Positions 48,723 to 58,476 of a stretch of DNA of 64,000 bases are shown here, piece after piece. A program made the translations under genes and the position numbers. Source of the stretch: Brenneria roseae subsp. roseae (GTDB taxonomy: Bacteria > Pseudomonadota > Gammaproteobacteria > Enterobacterales > Enterobacteriaceae); contig NZ_KZ819029.1 in assembly GCF_003115845.1 (NCBI RefSeq), positions 173,025 to 237,024 of the forward strand. Direction: 5' to 3'. The notes under the pieces were generated by a model. That model did not search any database, had not been told where the DNA came from, and worked only from the letters and a program-made list of their open reading frames with translations. Numbering within the stretch: position 1 is the stretch's first letter; the number at the start of each line of letters is the position of its first letter.

Positions 48723-49946
48723 ATGACCACAGGCGGACAAGCGCAGATAGGGAACGTTGATCTGGTTAAGCAATTGAACAGCGCGGTCGTGTATCGCCTG
48801 ATTGATCAGCATGGCCCCATCTCACGGATACAGATTGCAGAACAAAGCCAGCTTGCCCCCGCCAGCGTCACGAAAATTACTCGTCAGCTTCTGGAACGCG
48901 GGCTGATAAAAGAAGTGGAGCAACAGGCATCCACTGGCGGCAGACGCGCCATCTCTATTGTCACGGAGACCCGGCCTTTTCATGCTATTGCCGTTCGGCT
49001 TGGCCGCCACGACGCCACCATTGCGCTGTATGACATGCAGGGAAAGTCGCTGGAGGAAGAACATTATAAGCTGCCGGAAAAAACGCAGGAAACGCTGGAA
49101 AGCGCTTTATTCAAAGCGATCGACCACTTTATCGATAGCCGCCAGCGCCGTATCCGCGAGCTGATCGCCATTTCCGTCGTGCTGCCTGGACTGGTCGATC
49201 CGAACGTGGGCGTTATCCGCTACATGCCGCATATCAACGTCAACAGCTGGCCGCTGGTCGAAAACCTGCAACGTCATTTCCACGTCACCAGTTTTGTCGG
49301 ACATGATATTCGCAGCCTGGCGCTGGCGGAACATTATTTCGGCGTCACACATGACTCATTGGACTCCATTCTGGTGCGCGTCCATCGTGGAACCGGGGCC
49401 GGCATTCTGGTCAACGGACAGATTTTTCTCGGCAATAACAGTAACGTCGGAGAGATCGGCCACATCCAGATTGACCCACTGGGAGAACGATGTCACTGCG
49501 GTAATTTTGGCTGTCTGGAAACGGTTGTCGCCAATGTCGCCATTGAGCAGCGGGTACAGCATTTATTGCAGCAGGGTTATCCAAGCAAAATCACGCCCGA
49601 CAACTGCACCATTACAACCATCTGTAAAGCCGCCAACCGTGGTGACCCCCTGGCCAGAGAAGTCATCGAGCACGCCGGGCAATATCTGGGCAAAGCAGTT
49701 TCCATTGCCATTAACCTGTTTAATCCGCAAAAAGTGGTGATTGCCGGCGAAATCACGGAAGCCGAAAAAATCCTGTTGCCGGCAATACAGCGCTGCGTCA
49801 ATGCTCAGGTATTGAAAGATTTCCGTATCAACCTGCCTATCGAAGTTTCCAGCCTGAACCACCTCTCAGCAATCGGCGCCTTTGCGTTGGTAAAACGAGC
49901 CATGTTGAATGGCGTTTTGCTGCAACATCTGCTTGAAAATCACTGA
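48723..49946 (+). CDS. nagC: N-acetylglucosamine repressor NagC
   Basis: ROK-family repressor relieved by GlcNAc-6-phosphate. 407 residues. The N-terminal winged helix (about 15-75) reads GPISRIQIAEQSQLAPASVT. The ROK domain has VRVHRGTGAGILVNGQ and the structural zinc motif RCHCGNFGCLE. It starts 20 bp after nagA. In E. coli nagD follows; here the next gene is asnB. Confidence 0.98.
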   Translation: MTTGGQAQIGNVDLVKQLNSAVVYRLIDQHGPISRIQIAEQSQLAPASVTKITRQLLERGLIKEVEQQASTGGRRAISIVTETRPFHAIAVRLGRHDATIALYDMQGKSLEEEHYKLPEKTQETLESALFKAIDHFIDSRQRRIRELIAISVVLPGLVDPNVGVIRYMPHINVNSWPLVENLQRHFHVTSFVGHDIRSLALAEHYFGVTHDSLDSILVRVHRGTGAGILVNGQIFLGNNSNVGEIGHIQIDPLGERCHCGNFGCLETVVANVAIEQRVQHLLQQGYPSKITPDNCTITTICKAANRGDPLAREVIEHAGQYLGKAVSIAINLFNPQKVVIAGEITEAEKILLPAIQRCVNAQVLKDFRINLPIEVSSLNHLSAIGAFALVKRAMLNGVLLQHLLENH

Positions 49947-50248
49947 TTATCGCGTTTGTCACCTTATGCCGGATTATGTAATCCCTAAAAATCCGGCGAT
50001 TCTATTGAATTAATTTACCGATCCATCACCAATTGATGATAATAATTATTGAAACAACATCAAGATGGCTTTTTTCATTAGATAATATTGAATTATGGTA
50101 GCGTTTTGATGCTAAATCATTGGTACTGACACAGCATCTGTAATCATAATGCGGAAACACGGAATGCCCTGCTCGCCCCGTGAATCGCATCTGGTTAATC
50201 TGAAACAAGGCTTCGCTTGGCACTACAAGTGAATTGAGGGAGTGATTT
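49947..50248. other. nagC-asnB gap
   Basis: 302 bp with no gene; nagD is absent. GCCGGATT/AATCCGGC (near 49971-49995) is an 8-bp inverted repeat about 25 bp past nagC, without a T-run, and may end the nagBAC transcript. The middle is A+T-rich and should hold the asnB promoter. Confidence 0.5.
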
Positions 50249-51916
50249 ATGTGTTCTATTTTCGGTGTGCTCGATATTAAAACCGATCCTGTTGAATTGC
50301 GTAAAAAAGCGCTGGAATTATCACGTTTAATGCGTCACCGCGGACCTGACTGGTCCGGCGTTTATGCCAGCGACAAAGCGATCCTGGCTCATGAACGTCT
50401 GTCTATCGTCGATGTGAATACCGGCGCTCAACCGCTGTACAACGCCGCGCGCACCCACGTTTTGGCTGTTAACGGTGAAATCTATAACCATCAGGCATTG
50501 CGTCAGCAATACGGTGACCGTTACGCGTTCCAGACGGGCTCCGACTGTGAAGTTATTCTGGCGCTGTATCAGGAAAAAGGACCTGAATTCCTGGACGATC
50601 TGCGTGGTATGTTCGCTTTCGCCCTGTATGACAGCGAAAAAGACGCTTACCTGATTGGCCGTGACCACCTGGGCATCATCCCGCTGTACATGGGCTATGA
50701 CGAACACGGCAACTTCTATGTCGCCTCGGAAATGAAAGCGCTGGTTCCGGTATGCCGCACGATTAAGGAATTCCCGGCAGGCAGCTATCTGTGGAGTAAG
50801 GACGGAGAAATCCGTGAATACTATCGCCGTGACTGGTTCGATTACGAAAACGTAAAAGATAACGAAACCGACGCCGTCGCGCTGCGCGATGCGCTGGAAG
50901 AATCCGTGAAAAGCCATCTGATGTCTGATGTTCCTTACGGTGTGTTGCTGTCTGGCGGTTTGGACTCTTCCGTTATCTCCGCCATTACGAAAAAATACGC
51001 CGCGCGCCGTGTAGAAGACGATGAGCGTAGCGAAGCCTGGTGGCCGCAGTTGCACTCTTTCGCGGTAGGTCTGGAAGGTTCCCCGGACTTGAAGGCCGCT
51101 CAGGAAGTTGCCGAACATCTGGGCACGGTTCACCACGAAATCCACTTCACCGTACAAGAAGGTCTGGATGCCATTCGTGACGTGATCTATCACATCGAAA
51201 CTTATGATGTGACCACAATCCGCGCCTCAACGCCGATGTACCTGATGTCCCGCAAGATCAAAGCTATGGGCATTAAAATGGTATTGTCGGGTGAAGGTGC
51301 GGATGAAGTGTTCGGCGGTTACCTGTATTTCCACAAGGCACCGAACGCCAAAGAGTTCCACGAAGAAACCGTGCGTAAATTGCTGGCGCTGCACCAGTAC
51401 GACTGCGCCCGCGCCAACAAGGCAATGTCCGCCTGGGGTGTGGAAGCGCGCGTACCGTTCCTGGATAAAAAATTCCTGGACGTGGCCATGCGTATCAACC
51501 CGCGTGACAAAATGTGCGGCAGCAACGGTAAAATGGAAAAACATATTGTACGCGAGTGCTTTGAGTCATACCTGCCGTCCAGCGTGGCATGGCGTCAAAA
51601 AGAGCAGTTCTCCGACGGCGTGGGTTACAGCTGGATTGACACACTGAAGGAAGTTGCCGCGCAGCAGGTTACCGATCAGCAACTGGAAACCGCACACTTC
51701 CGTTTCCCGTACAACACGCCGAACTCTAAAGAAGGCTATCTGTACCGCGAGATCTTTGAAGAGCTGTTCCCGGTTCCAAGCGCCGCGGAATGTGTCCCTG
51801 GCGGCCCGTCAGTAGCGTGCTCTTCCGCCAAGGCGATTGAGTGGGATGAGTCCTTCAAAAAGATGGATGATCCGTCAGGCCGCGCCGTTGGCGTACACCA
51901 GTCCGCCTACCAATAA
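50249..51916 (+). CDS. asnB: Asparagine synthetase B (glutamine-hydrolysing)
   Basis: Makes asparagine from aspartate, ATP and glutamine. 555 residues. Cys2 (MCSIFGVLD) is the glutaminase nucleophile; RHRGPDWSG and NGEIYNH belong to the amidotransferase domain. The synthetase domain has the ATP loop LLSGGLDSSVISA and SGEGADEVFGGY. ATG with GAGGGAG upstream; terminator directly after. Confidence 0.99.
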   Translation: MCSIFGVLDIKTDPVELRKKALELSRLMRHRGPDWSGVYASDKAILAHERLSIVDVNTGAQPLYNAARTHVLAVNGEIYNHQALRQQYGDRYAFQTGSDCEVILALYQEKGPEFLDDLRGMFAFALYDSEKDAYLIGRDHLGIIPLYMGYDEHGNFYVASEMKALVPVCRTIKEFPAGSYLWSKDGEIREYYRRDWFDYENVKDNETDAVALRDALEESVKSHLMSDVPYGVLLSGGLDSSVISAITKKYAARRVEDDERSEAWWPQLHSFAVGLEGSPDLKAAQEVAEHLGTVHHEIHFTVQEGLDAIRDVIYHIETYDVTTIRASTPMYLMSRKIKAMGIKMVLSGEGADEVFGGYLYFHKAPNAKEFHEETVRKLLALHQYDCARANKAMSAWGVEARVPFLDKKFLDVAMRINPRDKMCGSNGKMEKHIVRECFESYLPSSVAWRQKEQFSDGVGYSWIDTLKEVAAQQVTDQQLETAHFRFPYNTPNSKEGYLYREIFEELFPVPSAAECVPGGPSVACSSAKAIEWDESFKKMDDPSGRAVGVHQSAYQ

Positions 51917-51936
51917 TCTGGTTTATTCGCTCTGTG

Positions 51937-51964
51937 AAACGGGTCATCAATGACCCGTTTTTTC
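51937..51964 (+). terminator. Terminator of asnB
   Basis: AAACGGGTCA-TCAA-TGACCCGTTT, 10-bp stem running into TTTTTT, 20 bp past the asnB stop. Confidence 0.9.
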
Positions 51965-52067
51965 TATTTAATTTATCGGAAAAGCCAGCTTTTTGGCGCT
52001 TTTCTCACCATACTGTTCACAACCCAGACAAACGGTACAAGGTATGCGCTTTTCGGGAAAAAATTTG

Positions 52068-52096
52068 TTGACGCAATTAGGCCAACTACGCATAAT
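52068..52096 (+). promoter_or_regulatory. Promoter of the Met-Leu-Gln tRNA operon
   Basis: TTGACG-N17-CATAAT followed by a G+C-rich discriminator (GCGCCCC). Ideal spacing and a discriminator typical of stringently controlled stable-RNA promoters, about 30 bp upstream of the first tRNA. Confidence 0.8.
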
Positions 52097-52134
52097 GCGC
52101 CCCGCAACGCCGATGAAGGTGACGCGGAAAAGAT

Positions 52135-52211
52135 GGCTACGTAGCTCAGCTGGTTAGAGCACAGCACTCATAATGCTGGGGTCACAGGTTCGATTCCCGT
52201 CGTAGCCACCA
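52135..52211 (+). tRNA. tRNA-Met (anticodon CAT), elongator
   Basis: 77-nt cloverleaf GGCTACGTAGCTCAG…CGTAGCCACCA with anticodon loop CTCATAA. The paired G1-C72 end shows it is not the initiator. First tRNA of the operon; identical to the copy at 52614. Confidence 0.98.
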
Positions 52212-52217
52212 TCTTTT

Positions 52218-52302
52218 GCGGGAGTGGCGAAATTGGTAGACGCACCAGATTTAGGTTCTGGCGCCGCAAGGTGTGCGAGTTCAAGTCTCGCCTCCCGCAC
52301 CA
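52218..52302 (+). tRNA. tRNA-Leu (anticodon TAG)
   Basis: 85 nt with the long variable arm of class II tRNAs (GGCGCCGCAAGGTGTG), anticodon loop TTTAGGT, encoded CCA. Same order as metT-leuW in E. coli. Confidence 0.98.
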
Positions 52303-52355
52303 TAACCTTCACGGCTTGAAATAGCTTTTTGAAGCTTGATAATGGTTTTATCTAT

Positions 52356-52430
52356 TGGGGTATCGCCAAGCGGTAAGGCACTGGTTTTTGATACCAGCAT
52401 TCCCAGGTTCGAATCCTGGTACCCCAGCCA
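52356..52430 (+). tRNA. tRNA-Gln (anticodon TTG), first copy
   Basis: 75-nt TGGGGTATCGCCAAG…TACCCCAGCCA with anticodon loop TTTTGAT. U1-A72 weak first pair is the usual tRNA-Gln identity feature. Confidence 0.98.
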
Positions 52431-52483
52431 TATTTAAGCGGCGATACTGGAAAGCATTCGTTGTACAAGTATTGTTGCCCAGT

Positions 52484-52558
52484 TGGGGTATCGCCAAGCG
52501 GTAAGGCACTGGTTTTTGATACCAGCATTCCCTGGTTCGAATCCAGGTACCCCAGCCA
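52484..52558 (+). tRNA. tRNA-Gln (anticodon TTG), second copy
   Basis: Same as the first copy except that the T-stem base pair is swapped (CCAGG…CCTGG becomes CCTGG…CCAGG), a compensatory change that keeps pairing. Confidence 0.98.
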
Positions 52559-52613
52559 TCTAATTGATGTTAAAGATTTTTATTGAAGTATAGTAAGAAT
52601 AGCAGTAACATTT

Positions 52614-52690
52614 GGCTACGTAGCTCAGCTGGTTAGAGCACAGCACTCATAATGCTGGGGTCACAGGTTCGATTCCCGTCGTAGCCACCA
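52614..52690 (+). tRNA. tRNA-Met (anticodon CAT), second elongator copy
   Basis: Exact repeat of the tRNA-Met at 52135. Corresponds to metU in the E. coli operon. Confidence 0.98.
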
Positions 52691-52696
52691 CATTTT

Positions 52697-52771
52697 TGGG
52701 GTATCGCCAAGCGGTAAGGCACCGGATTCTGATTCCGGCATTCCCAGGTTCGAATCCTGGTACCCCAGCCA
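52697..52771 (+). tRNA. tRNA-Gln (anticodon CTG)
   Basis: 75 nt; anticodon arm CCGGA-TTCTGAT-TCCGG gives CTG. E. coli has two tandem genes of this isoacceptor here (glnV, glnX); only one is present. Confidence 0.98.
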
Positions 52772-52778
52772 AATAGAG

Positions 52779-52802
52779 AAGCCCGCTTAGCGGGCTTTTT
52801 TA
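52779..52802 (+). terminator. Terminator of the tRNA operon
   Basis: AAGCCCGC-TTA-GCGGGCTT followed by TTTT, seven bases after the last tRNA. Confidence 0.9.
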
Positions 52803-52893
52803 TGTCTGAAGATCCCATCATCATACGATTACGCCGCCATATCGGCGGCGTAGAGCCATGTTTTAAATAAACCTGTTTTAAACCAGCGATGTG

Positions 52894-54060
52894 TTAAACG
52901 CCAATGGCGTACTTCAGGGCTTGTTGTTTTAGTTTTCCTGCACGCTGGGCCACCATCAGCGCCAGATTACGAGCCAGACTGAGCGGCGGTAGCGAGTTGC
53001 TGAACGCGTTGTAAAACAGATCCATGCCACTTTGCATCAGCAGGTTGTCTGGCTTGCGACGATGCTGGTAACGACGCAACACCCGTTCGGAATACCACGC
53101 TTCGCCGGCATCACGGGCGCTGATCAACACATCCAGCAATGTCTCCACATCCCGATAGCCCAGATTCACCCCCTGTCCCGCCAGAGGATTGATGGTGTGC
53201 GCCGCATCGCCCAACAGCGCCAATCCCGGCTTAACATAGGTTTGCGCATGCCGGCGAACCAGCGGAAATGAACCCGTAGCCAGTGATTTGACCGCTCCCA
53301 GACGCTCAGGAAAAATCGCCGCAATCTCTTTATCCAACTGCGCCAACGGCATTGCCTGGAGTTGTCGAATGCGCTTCGGACTGTCATACCATACCAGCGA
53401 TCCCCAGTGGTCAAACAGCGGCAGAAACGCACGTGGCCCGGCAGGCGTAAACTGCTGCCAGGTTACATCCTGTTGCGGATATGGCATTTCGACACTGATT
53501 AACATGCAGGATTGACGGTATTGCCAACCGCTGATGCCAATGCCAGCCCACTGACGTACCTGCGAATTTGCACCATCGGCCCCGATCACCAGTGACGTGG
53601 TCAGCGTCTGCCCGTCGCCGAGTTGCAGGCTCCAGCCCTGTTCGGTTTGTTGCAAACGCTCAGGCGTTGCAGGGCAATAGCGCTGGCAGTGAGCCTCTTC
53701 CCCCAAACATTCCCAAAGCGCCAGCTGCAAGACCCGGTTTTCCACCATGAATCCCAACTCCGGTAAATGGATGTCCGCCGCATCAAACACCACGCGTGCA
53801 TTTTCCCACTCCCAGGTTTCAAGGCGTCGATATGGCGCACTACGCATCCGCTCGACTCGTTGCCAGGCCCCGAGCGATTTCAGCAACGCAACAGAGGCAT
53901 AGCCTACCGCTGAAACGCGGAGATCGGGGGGGCTTTCAATATCGAAAGAGACTGGCGCCTGCTGCTCGACAACCGCAACCTGAAAACCATTCCGGGCCAG
54001 CCCCAATGCAGCGGCGGCACCGACCATTCCGCCCCCGACAACGATCGCATCATAATGCAT
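52894..54060 (-). CDS. ubiF: 3-demethoxyubiquinol 3-hydroxylase UbiF
   Basis: FAD monooxygenase that adds the last hydroxyl in ubiquinone synthesis. 388 residues. FAD-binding GGGMVGAAAALGLARNGF at the start; second FAD motif LALLGDAAHTINPLAGQGVN. AGAGGG lies upstream of the ATG at 54060. Between the tRNA operon and divergent miaB, as in E. coli. Confidence 0.96.
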   Translation of the reverse strand: MHYDAIVVGGGMVGAAAALGLARNGFQVAVVEQQAPVSFDIESPPDLRVSAVGYASVALLKSLGAWQRVERMRSAPYRRLETWEWENARVVFDAADIHLPELGFMVENRVLQLALWECLGEEAHCQRYCPATPERLQQTEQGWSLQLGDGQTLTTSLVIGADGANSQVRQWAGIGISGWQYRQSCMLISVEMPYPQQDVTWQQFTPAGPRAFLPLFDHWGSLVWYDSPKRIRQLQAMPLAQLDKEIAAIFPERLGAVKSLATGSFPLVRRHAQTYVKPGLALLGDAAHTINPLAGQGVNLGYRDVETLLDVLISARDAGEAWYSERVLRRYQHRRKPDNLLMQSGMDLFYNAFSNSLPPLSLARNLALMVAQRAGKLKQQALKYAIGV

Positions 54061-54286
54061 ACTGGTTTTATCCCTCTCTGGCTATCGTCGTTAACATCGG
54101 TGAAAATAGATAACCACAGTGTACTGGATTTCGGCTTAACTTTTCAGAAAAGCGGTTATTTTATAAAAGTGAATACGTTATAAAATCGACCGTTTTCAGG
54201 CACTGGTCACAACGTCAGCGAACGATTACAATACCCGGCCCGAATCAAGGGAATCTTTCTTACCCGCACTGAGTAATGGCAAGTCG

Positions 54287-55711
54287 ATGACAAAAAAACT
54301 GCATATTAAAACCTGGGGCTGTCAGATGAACGAGTACGATTCATCCAAGATGGCTGATTTACTGGGAAGTACGCACGGTTATGAATTAACCGAGGTCGCG
54401 GAAGAGGCCGATGTTCTGTTGCTCAACACCTGTTCAATCCGTGAAAAAGCGCAGGAAAAGGTCTTCCATCAACTTGGCCGCTGGAAGGCGCTGAAAGATA
54501 TCAATCCCAATCTGATTATTGGCGTTGGTGGTTGCGTGGCTTCACAGGAAGGCGCGCATATCCGCGAACGTGCGCACTATGTTGATGTGATTTTCGGTCC
54601 GCAGACGTTACACCGACTGCCGGAAATGATTAATCATGTTCAGGGAACCCGTAGCCCGGTCGTGGATATCAGCTTCCCTGAAATCGAGAAATTTGACCGT
54701 CTGCCGGAGCCGAAAGCTGAAGGCCCGACGGCATTCGTTTCCATCATGGAAGGCTGCAATAAATACTGTACGTTCTGTGTCGTCCCTTATACGCGCGGCG
54801 AAGAAGTCAGCCGCCCCTGTGATGACGTCCTGTTTGAAATTGCACAGCTGGCGGAACAGGGTGTGCGTGAAGTTAACCTGCTTGGGCAAAACGTGAATGC
54901 CTACCGTGGCGCAACCTACAACGGTGATATCTGTTCCTTTGCCGAACTGCTGCGGCTGGTTGCGACCATTGACGGTATCGATCGCATTCGTTTCACCACC
55001 AGTCATCCGATAGAGTTTACCGACGACATTATCAGCGTGTATGAAGACACGCCCGAGCTGGTGAGTTTCCTTCATTTACCAGTACAAAGCGGTTCCGACC
55101 GCGTACTGACGATGATGAAACGCCGCCATACCGCGCTCGAATACAAATCGATTATCCGTAAACTACATAATGCCCGCCCCGGCATTCAGATCAGCTCCGA
55201 TTTTATCGTCGGTTTCCCCGGCGAGACGCAGGCTGATTTCGAGCAGACCATGAAGCTGATTGCGGATGTTAACTTCGATATGAGCTACAGCTTTATCTAC
55301 TCTGCCCGCCCGGGAACGCCTGCGGCGGACATGGTAGATGACGTACCGGAAGAAGAGAAAAAACAGCGTCTGTATATTTTGCAGGAGCGCATCAGCCAGC
55401 AGGCGATGCAATATAGCCGCCGTATGCAAGGCACCGTCCAGCGTATTCTGGTTGAAGGCACGTCTCGCAAAAGCGTGATGGAGCTGTCCGGACGCACCGA
55501 AAACAACCGCGTCGTCAACTTCGAAGGAACGCCGGATATGATTGGTAAATTTGTCGATGTGGAAATCGTAGACGTTTACCCGAACTCACTGCGCGGTATC
55601 GTGGTGCGCACGGAGGATCAGATGGATTTACGCGTTCACGAATCACCTTCGCAGGTTATCGCCCGTACCCGTAAAGAAAACGAAATTGGTGTCGGCATCT
55701 ACCAGCCTTAA
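54287..55711 (+). CDS. miaB: tRNA-2-methylthio-N6-dimethylallyladenosine synthase MiaB
   Basis: Radical-SAM methylthiotransferase modifying A37 of tRNAs that read UNN codons. 474 residues. Three N-terminal Cys bind an auxiliary [4Fe-4S] cluster ([28 protein letters not shown]). The radical-SAM triad is in [22 protein letters not shown] domain closes the protein. Ribosome binding site is weak. Confidence 0.99.
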   Translation: MTKKLHIKTWGCQMNEYDSSKMADLLGSTHGYELTEVAEEADVLLLNTCSIREKAQEKVFHQLGRWKALKDINPNLIIGVGGCVASQEGAHIRERAHYVDVIFGPQTLHRLPEMINHVQGTRSPVVDISFPEIEKFDRLPEPKAEGPTAFVSIMEGCNKYCTFCVVPYTRGEEVSRPCDDVLFEIAQLAEQGVREVNLLGQNVNAYRGATYNGDICSFAELLRLVATIDGIDRIRFTTSHPIEFTDDIISVYEDTPELVSFLHLPVQSGSDRVLTMMKRRHTALEYKSIIRKLHNARPGIQISSDFIVGFPGETQADFEQTMKLIADVNFDMSYSFIYSARPGTPAADMVDDVPEEEKKQRLYILQERISQQAMQYSRRMQGTVQRILVEGTSRKSVMELSGRTENNRVVNFEGTPDMIGKFVDVEIVDVYPNSLRGIVVRTEDQMDLRVHESPSQVIARTRKENEIGVGIYQP

Positions 55712-55738
55712 TTTCATCGTCTTCCTGTCATCAACATC

Positions 55739-55763
55739 ATGGGTGGCGCTGCCACCCATTTTT
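55739..55763 (+). terminator. Terminator after miaB
   Basis: ATGGGTGGC-GCT-GCCACCCAT then TTTTT, 28 bp past the miaB stop, which separates it from ybeZYX-lnt. Confidence 0.9.
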
Positions 55764-55953
55764 ATGGCGGGCAATTATCACAATTACATTTGGTTTTGCG
55801 AAACCGCGTCCCAATATCATGATTGTGACTTGCACCGTTGGGCATTCGCGATAAATAATCCCCGATATGACGTATCATAAATGGTGCGATCTGATGATAT
55901 CCCCCCTGAGCCAGCCGACTAAAGGCCGGGTCAACAACCCCAAGAGGAATAAT

Positions 55954-57009
55954 TTGAACGTAACGACAAAAGAGATGGCCCTTGAACCCGCAGATAACCA
56001 ACGCTTGCTCAGCCTTTGCGGCCCGTTTGACGACAACATCAAGCAGCTTGAGCGTCGTTTGGGTATCGAAATTAACCGTCGGGACAATAAATTCAAACTG
56101 GTAGGCAAAGATCTGTGTATTCAGGCCGCCGCCGACATTCTTCAGCGTCTGTATGTCGATACCGCGCCTGTTCGCGGCACCATCGGTGATATCGAACCAG
56201 AGCAAATTCATCTGGCTATCAAAGAATCACGCGTGCTGGAACAATCAGATGAAAGCATCCCCGATTACGGCAAAGCCATCAATATTCGGACTAAACGCGG
56301 CGTTATCAAGCCACGCACGCCGAATCAGGCTCAATACATTGCCAATGTGCTCGATCATGATATTACCTTCGGCATCGGCCCGGCTGGGACCGGGAAAACC
56401 TATCTGGCCGTCGCCGCCGCTGTTGATGCGCTGGAACGCCAGGAAATCCGCCGTATTTTGCTGACGCGTCCCGCGGTTGAAGCCGGTGAAAAGCTGGGTT
56501 TTCTGCCCGGCGATCTGAGCCAGAAAGTTGACCCTTATCTGCGTCCGTTATACGACGCTTTGTTTGAAATGCTGGGTTTCGAGCGCGTCGAGAAATTGAT
56601 TGAGCGCAACGTCATCGAAGTCGCACCGCTGGCCTATATGCGCGGTCGTACCCTGAATGACGCCTTTATCATTCTTGATGAAGGCCAGAATACCAGCATC
56701 GAACAGATGAAAATGTTTCTGACCCGTATCGGTTTTAATTCAAAAGCGGTGATCACCGGCGACGTTACGCAGATCGATTTACCACGCAACCAGAAATCCG
56801 GTTTGCGTCATGCCATCGAAGTCCTGTCGGATGTCGAAGAGATCAGCTTCAACTTCTTCCACAGCGAAGATGTCGTGCGGCACCCGGTTGTCGCCCGCAT
56901 TGTCAATGCTTATGAAGCCTGGGAAACCGCAGAGCAGAAACGCAAAGATGAACTGGCGGAACAGCGTAAACGTGAAGCGCAGGCCGCGTCTGCGCAGGAG
57001 CATAAATGA
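55954..57009 (+). CDS. ybeZ: PhoH-like ATPase YbeZ
   Basis: 351 residues from a TTG at 55954 with GAGGA five bases upstream; in-frame upstream codons have no counterpart in relatives. Walker [14 protein letters not shown], Walker [12 protein letters not shown]. YbeZ works with the endonuclease YbeY, apparently in rRNA maturation. Its stop overlaps the ybeY start (ATGA). Confidence 0.95.
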   Translation: MNVTTKEMALEPADNQRLLSLCGPFDDNIKQLERRLGIEINRRDNKFKLVGKDLCIQAAADILQRLYVDTAPVRGTIGDIEPEQIHLAIKESRVLEQSDESIPDYGKAINIRTKRGVIKPRTPNQAQYIANVLDHDITFGIGPAGTGKTYLAVAAAVDALERQEIRRILLTRPAVEAGEKLGFLPGDLSQKVDPYLRPLYDALFEMLGFERVEKLIERNVIEVAPLAYMRGRTLNDAFIILDEGQNTSIEQMKMFLTRIGFNSKAVITGDVTQIDLPRNQKSGLRHAIEVLSDVEEISFNFFHSEDVVRHPVVARIVNAYEAWETAEQKRKDELAEQRKREAQAASAQEHK

Positions 57010-57485
57010 GTCAGGTCATTCTCGATTTGCAAATCGCCAGCGAACAGACGCAGGGCTTACCTGATGAGCGGGATTTTCAACGCTGGCTGGAAGGCGTGTT
57101 GCCCCAGTTTCAGGAAGTGTCAGAGGTGACTATCCGCATCGTCGATGAAGCCGAGAGCCATAATCTGAATTACACCTACCGGGGTAAAGACAAACCGACC
57201 AACGTACTTTCATTTCCCTTTGAGGCGCCGCCGGAGATCGAATTGCCTCTGCTGGGGGATTTGATCATCTGCCGTCAGGTTGTCGAACAGGAAGCCGCCG
57301 AACAGCAGAAGACGCTGGAAGAGCACTGGGCACATATGGTTGTCCATGGTAGCCTGCATCTGCTAGGGTATGACCATATCGAAGACGGCGAAGCTGAAGA
57401 AATGGAAGCGCTGGAAACGGAGATTATGCAGAATATGGGTTATGCTGATCCCTATCTTGCAGAAAAAGACGGTCTAACCGAATAA
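57006..57485 (+). CDS. ybeY: Endoribonuclease YbeY
   Basis: Metal-dependent single-strand RNase needed for 16S rRNA 3' maturation and ribosome quality control. 159 residues. Zinc-binding [11 protein letters not shown] plus the conserved Arg region near [15 protein letters not shown]. Four-base overlap with ybeZ. Confidence 0.98.
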   Translation: MSQVILDLQIASEQTQGLPDERDFQRWLEGVLPQFQEVSEVTIRIVDEAESHNLNYTYRGKDKPTNVLSFPFEAPPEIELPLLGDLIICRQVVEQEAAEQQKTLEEHWAHMVVHGSLHLLGYDHIEDGEAEEMEALETEIMQNMGYADPYLAEKDGLTE

Positions 57486-57518
57486 TTAGAAATTCTGTTG
57501 TTTTATAATTTTATACGT

Positions 57519-57550
57519 CAGAAGGCCTTGCGCGGTGCTCAGGCCTTCTG
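57519..57550. repeat. 10-bp inverted repeat between ybeY and corC
   Basis: CAGAAGGCCT (57519-57528) and AGGCCTTCTG (57541-57550) with a 12-nt loop. No T-run, so it is more likely a processing or attenuation hairpin than a full terminator. Confidence 0.45.
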
Positions 57551-57590
57551 ATTATTATCCATTAATATGAGTGATTTTAATTAAAACGCC

Positions 57591-58469
57591 ATGAGCGACG
57601 ACCATTCTCAAAACAGCGATAGCCCCAGTCCCAAAAAGGGTTTCTTTTCCCTTATTCTCAATCAGCTTTTTCACGGCGAGCCTAAAGATCGTAACGATCT
57701 GCTGACGCTGATCCGTGATTCCGAACAAAACGAGCTGATCGATCCAGAAACCCGCGATATGCTTGAAGGCGTGATGGATATCGCTGAACAGCGAGTTCGT
57801 GACATCATGATCCCCCGCTCTCAAATGATTACGCTGAAGCGCGATCAGACTCTGGAAGAGTGTCTTGATGTTATTATCGAATCAGCCCACTCTCGTTTTC
57901 CGGTAATCAGTGAAGATAAAGACCATATTGAAGGCATTCTGATGGCCAAGGATTTACTGCCGTTTATGCGCAGCGATTCCGAACCTTTCAGTATGGATAA
58001 AGTGCTGCGCTCCGCCGTTGTCGTGCCAGAGAGCAAACGTGTTGACCGGATGCTGAATGAGTTTCGCTCTTTGCGTTATCACATGGCTATCGTTATTGAC
58101 GAATTTGGCGGCGTTTCCGGGCTCGTCACCATTGAAGATATTCTGGAACTCATCGTCGGTGAAATTGAGGATGAATATGACGACGAAGAGGATCGCGATA
58201 TTCGCCAACTCAACCGCCACACCTATACGGTGCGGGCACTGACCGATATTGAAGACTTCAACGAGGTCTTTGGCACTCAGTTCAGCGACGAGGAAGTCGA
58301 TACCATTGGCGGCCTTATCATGCAGTCCTTCGGACACTTGCCCGCTCGCGGTGAAACTATCGACATCGAAGGTTACCTGTTTAAAGTTGCGATGGCCGAT
58401 AGCCGACGTATTATTCAGGTTCACGTCAGAATTCCTGACGATGCCCCTCAACCGCAATTGGAAGACTAA
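57591..58469 (+). CDS. corC: CorC (YbeX), CBS-domain protein
   Basis: 292 residues, very close to E. coli YbeX. Two CBS domains at about 70-190 ([20 protein letters not shown] … [21 protein letters not shown]), then a CorC/HlyC transporter-associated domain. Linked by genetics to magnesium/cobalt efflux and more recently to ribosome metabolism. Seven bases before lnt. Confidence 0.97.
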   Translation: MSDDHSQNSDSPSPKKGFFSLILNQLFHGEPKDRNDLLTLIRDSEQNELIDPETRDMLEGVMDIAEQRVRDIMIPRSQMITLKRDQTLEECLDVIIESAHSRFPVISEDKDHIEGILMAKDLLPFMRSDSEPFSMDKVLRSAVVVPESKRVDRMLNEFRSLRYHMAIVIDEFGGVSGLVTIEDILELIVGEIEDEYDDEEDRDIRQLNRHTYTVRALTDIEDFNEVFGTQFSDEEVDTIGGLIMQSFGHLPARGETIDIEGYLFKVAMADSRRIIQVHVRIPDDAPQPQLED

Positions 58470-58476
58470 ATAAGCA

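Noticed and set aside
50327..51193. 288-codon reverse-strand frame inside asnB
   Set aside because: Its composition mirrors the asnB codons; it is a shadow of the real gene.
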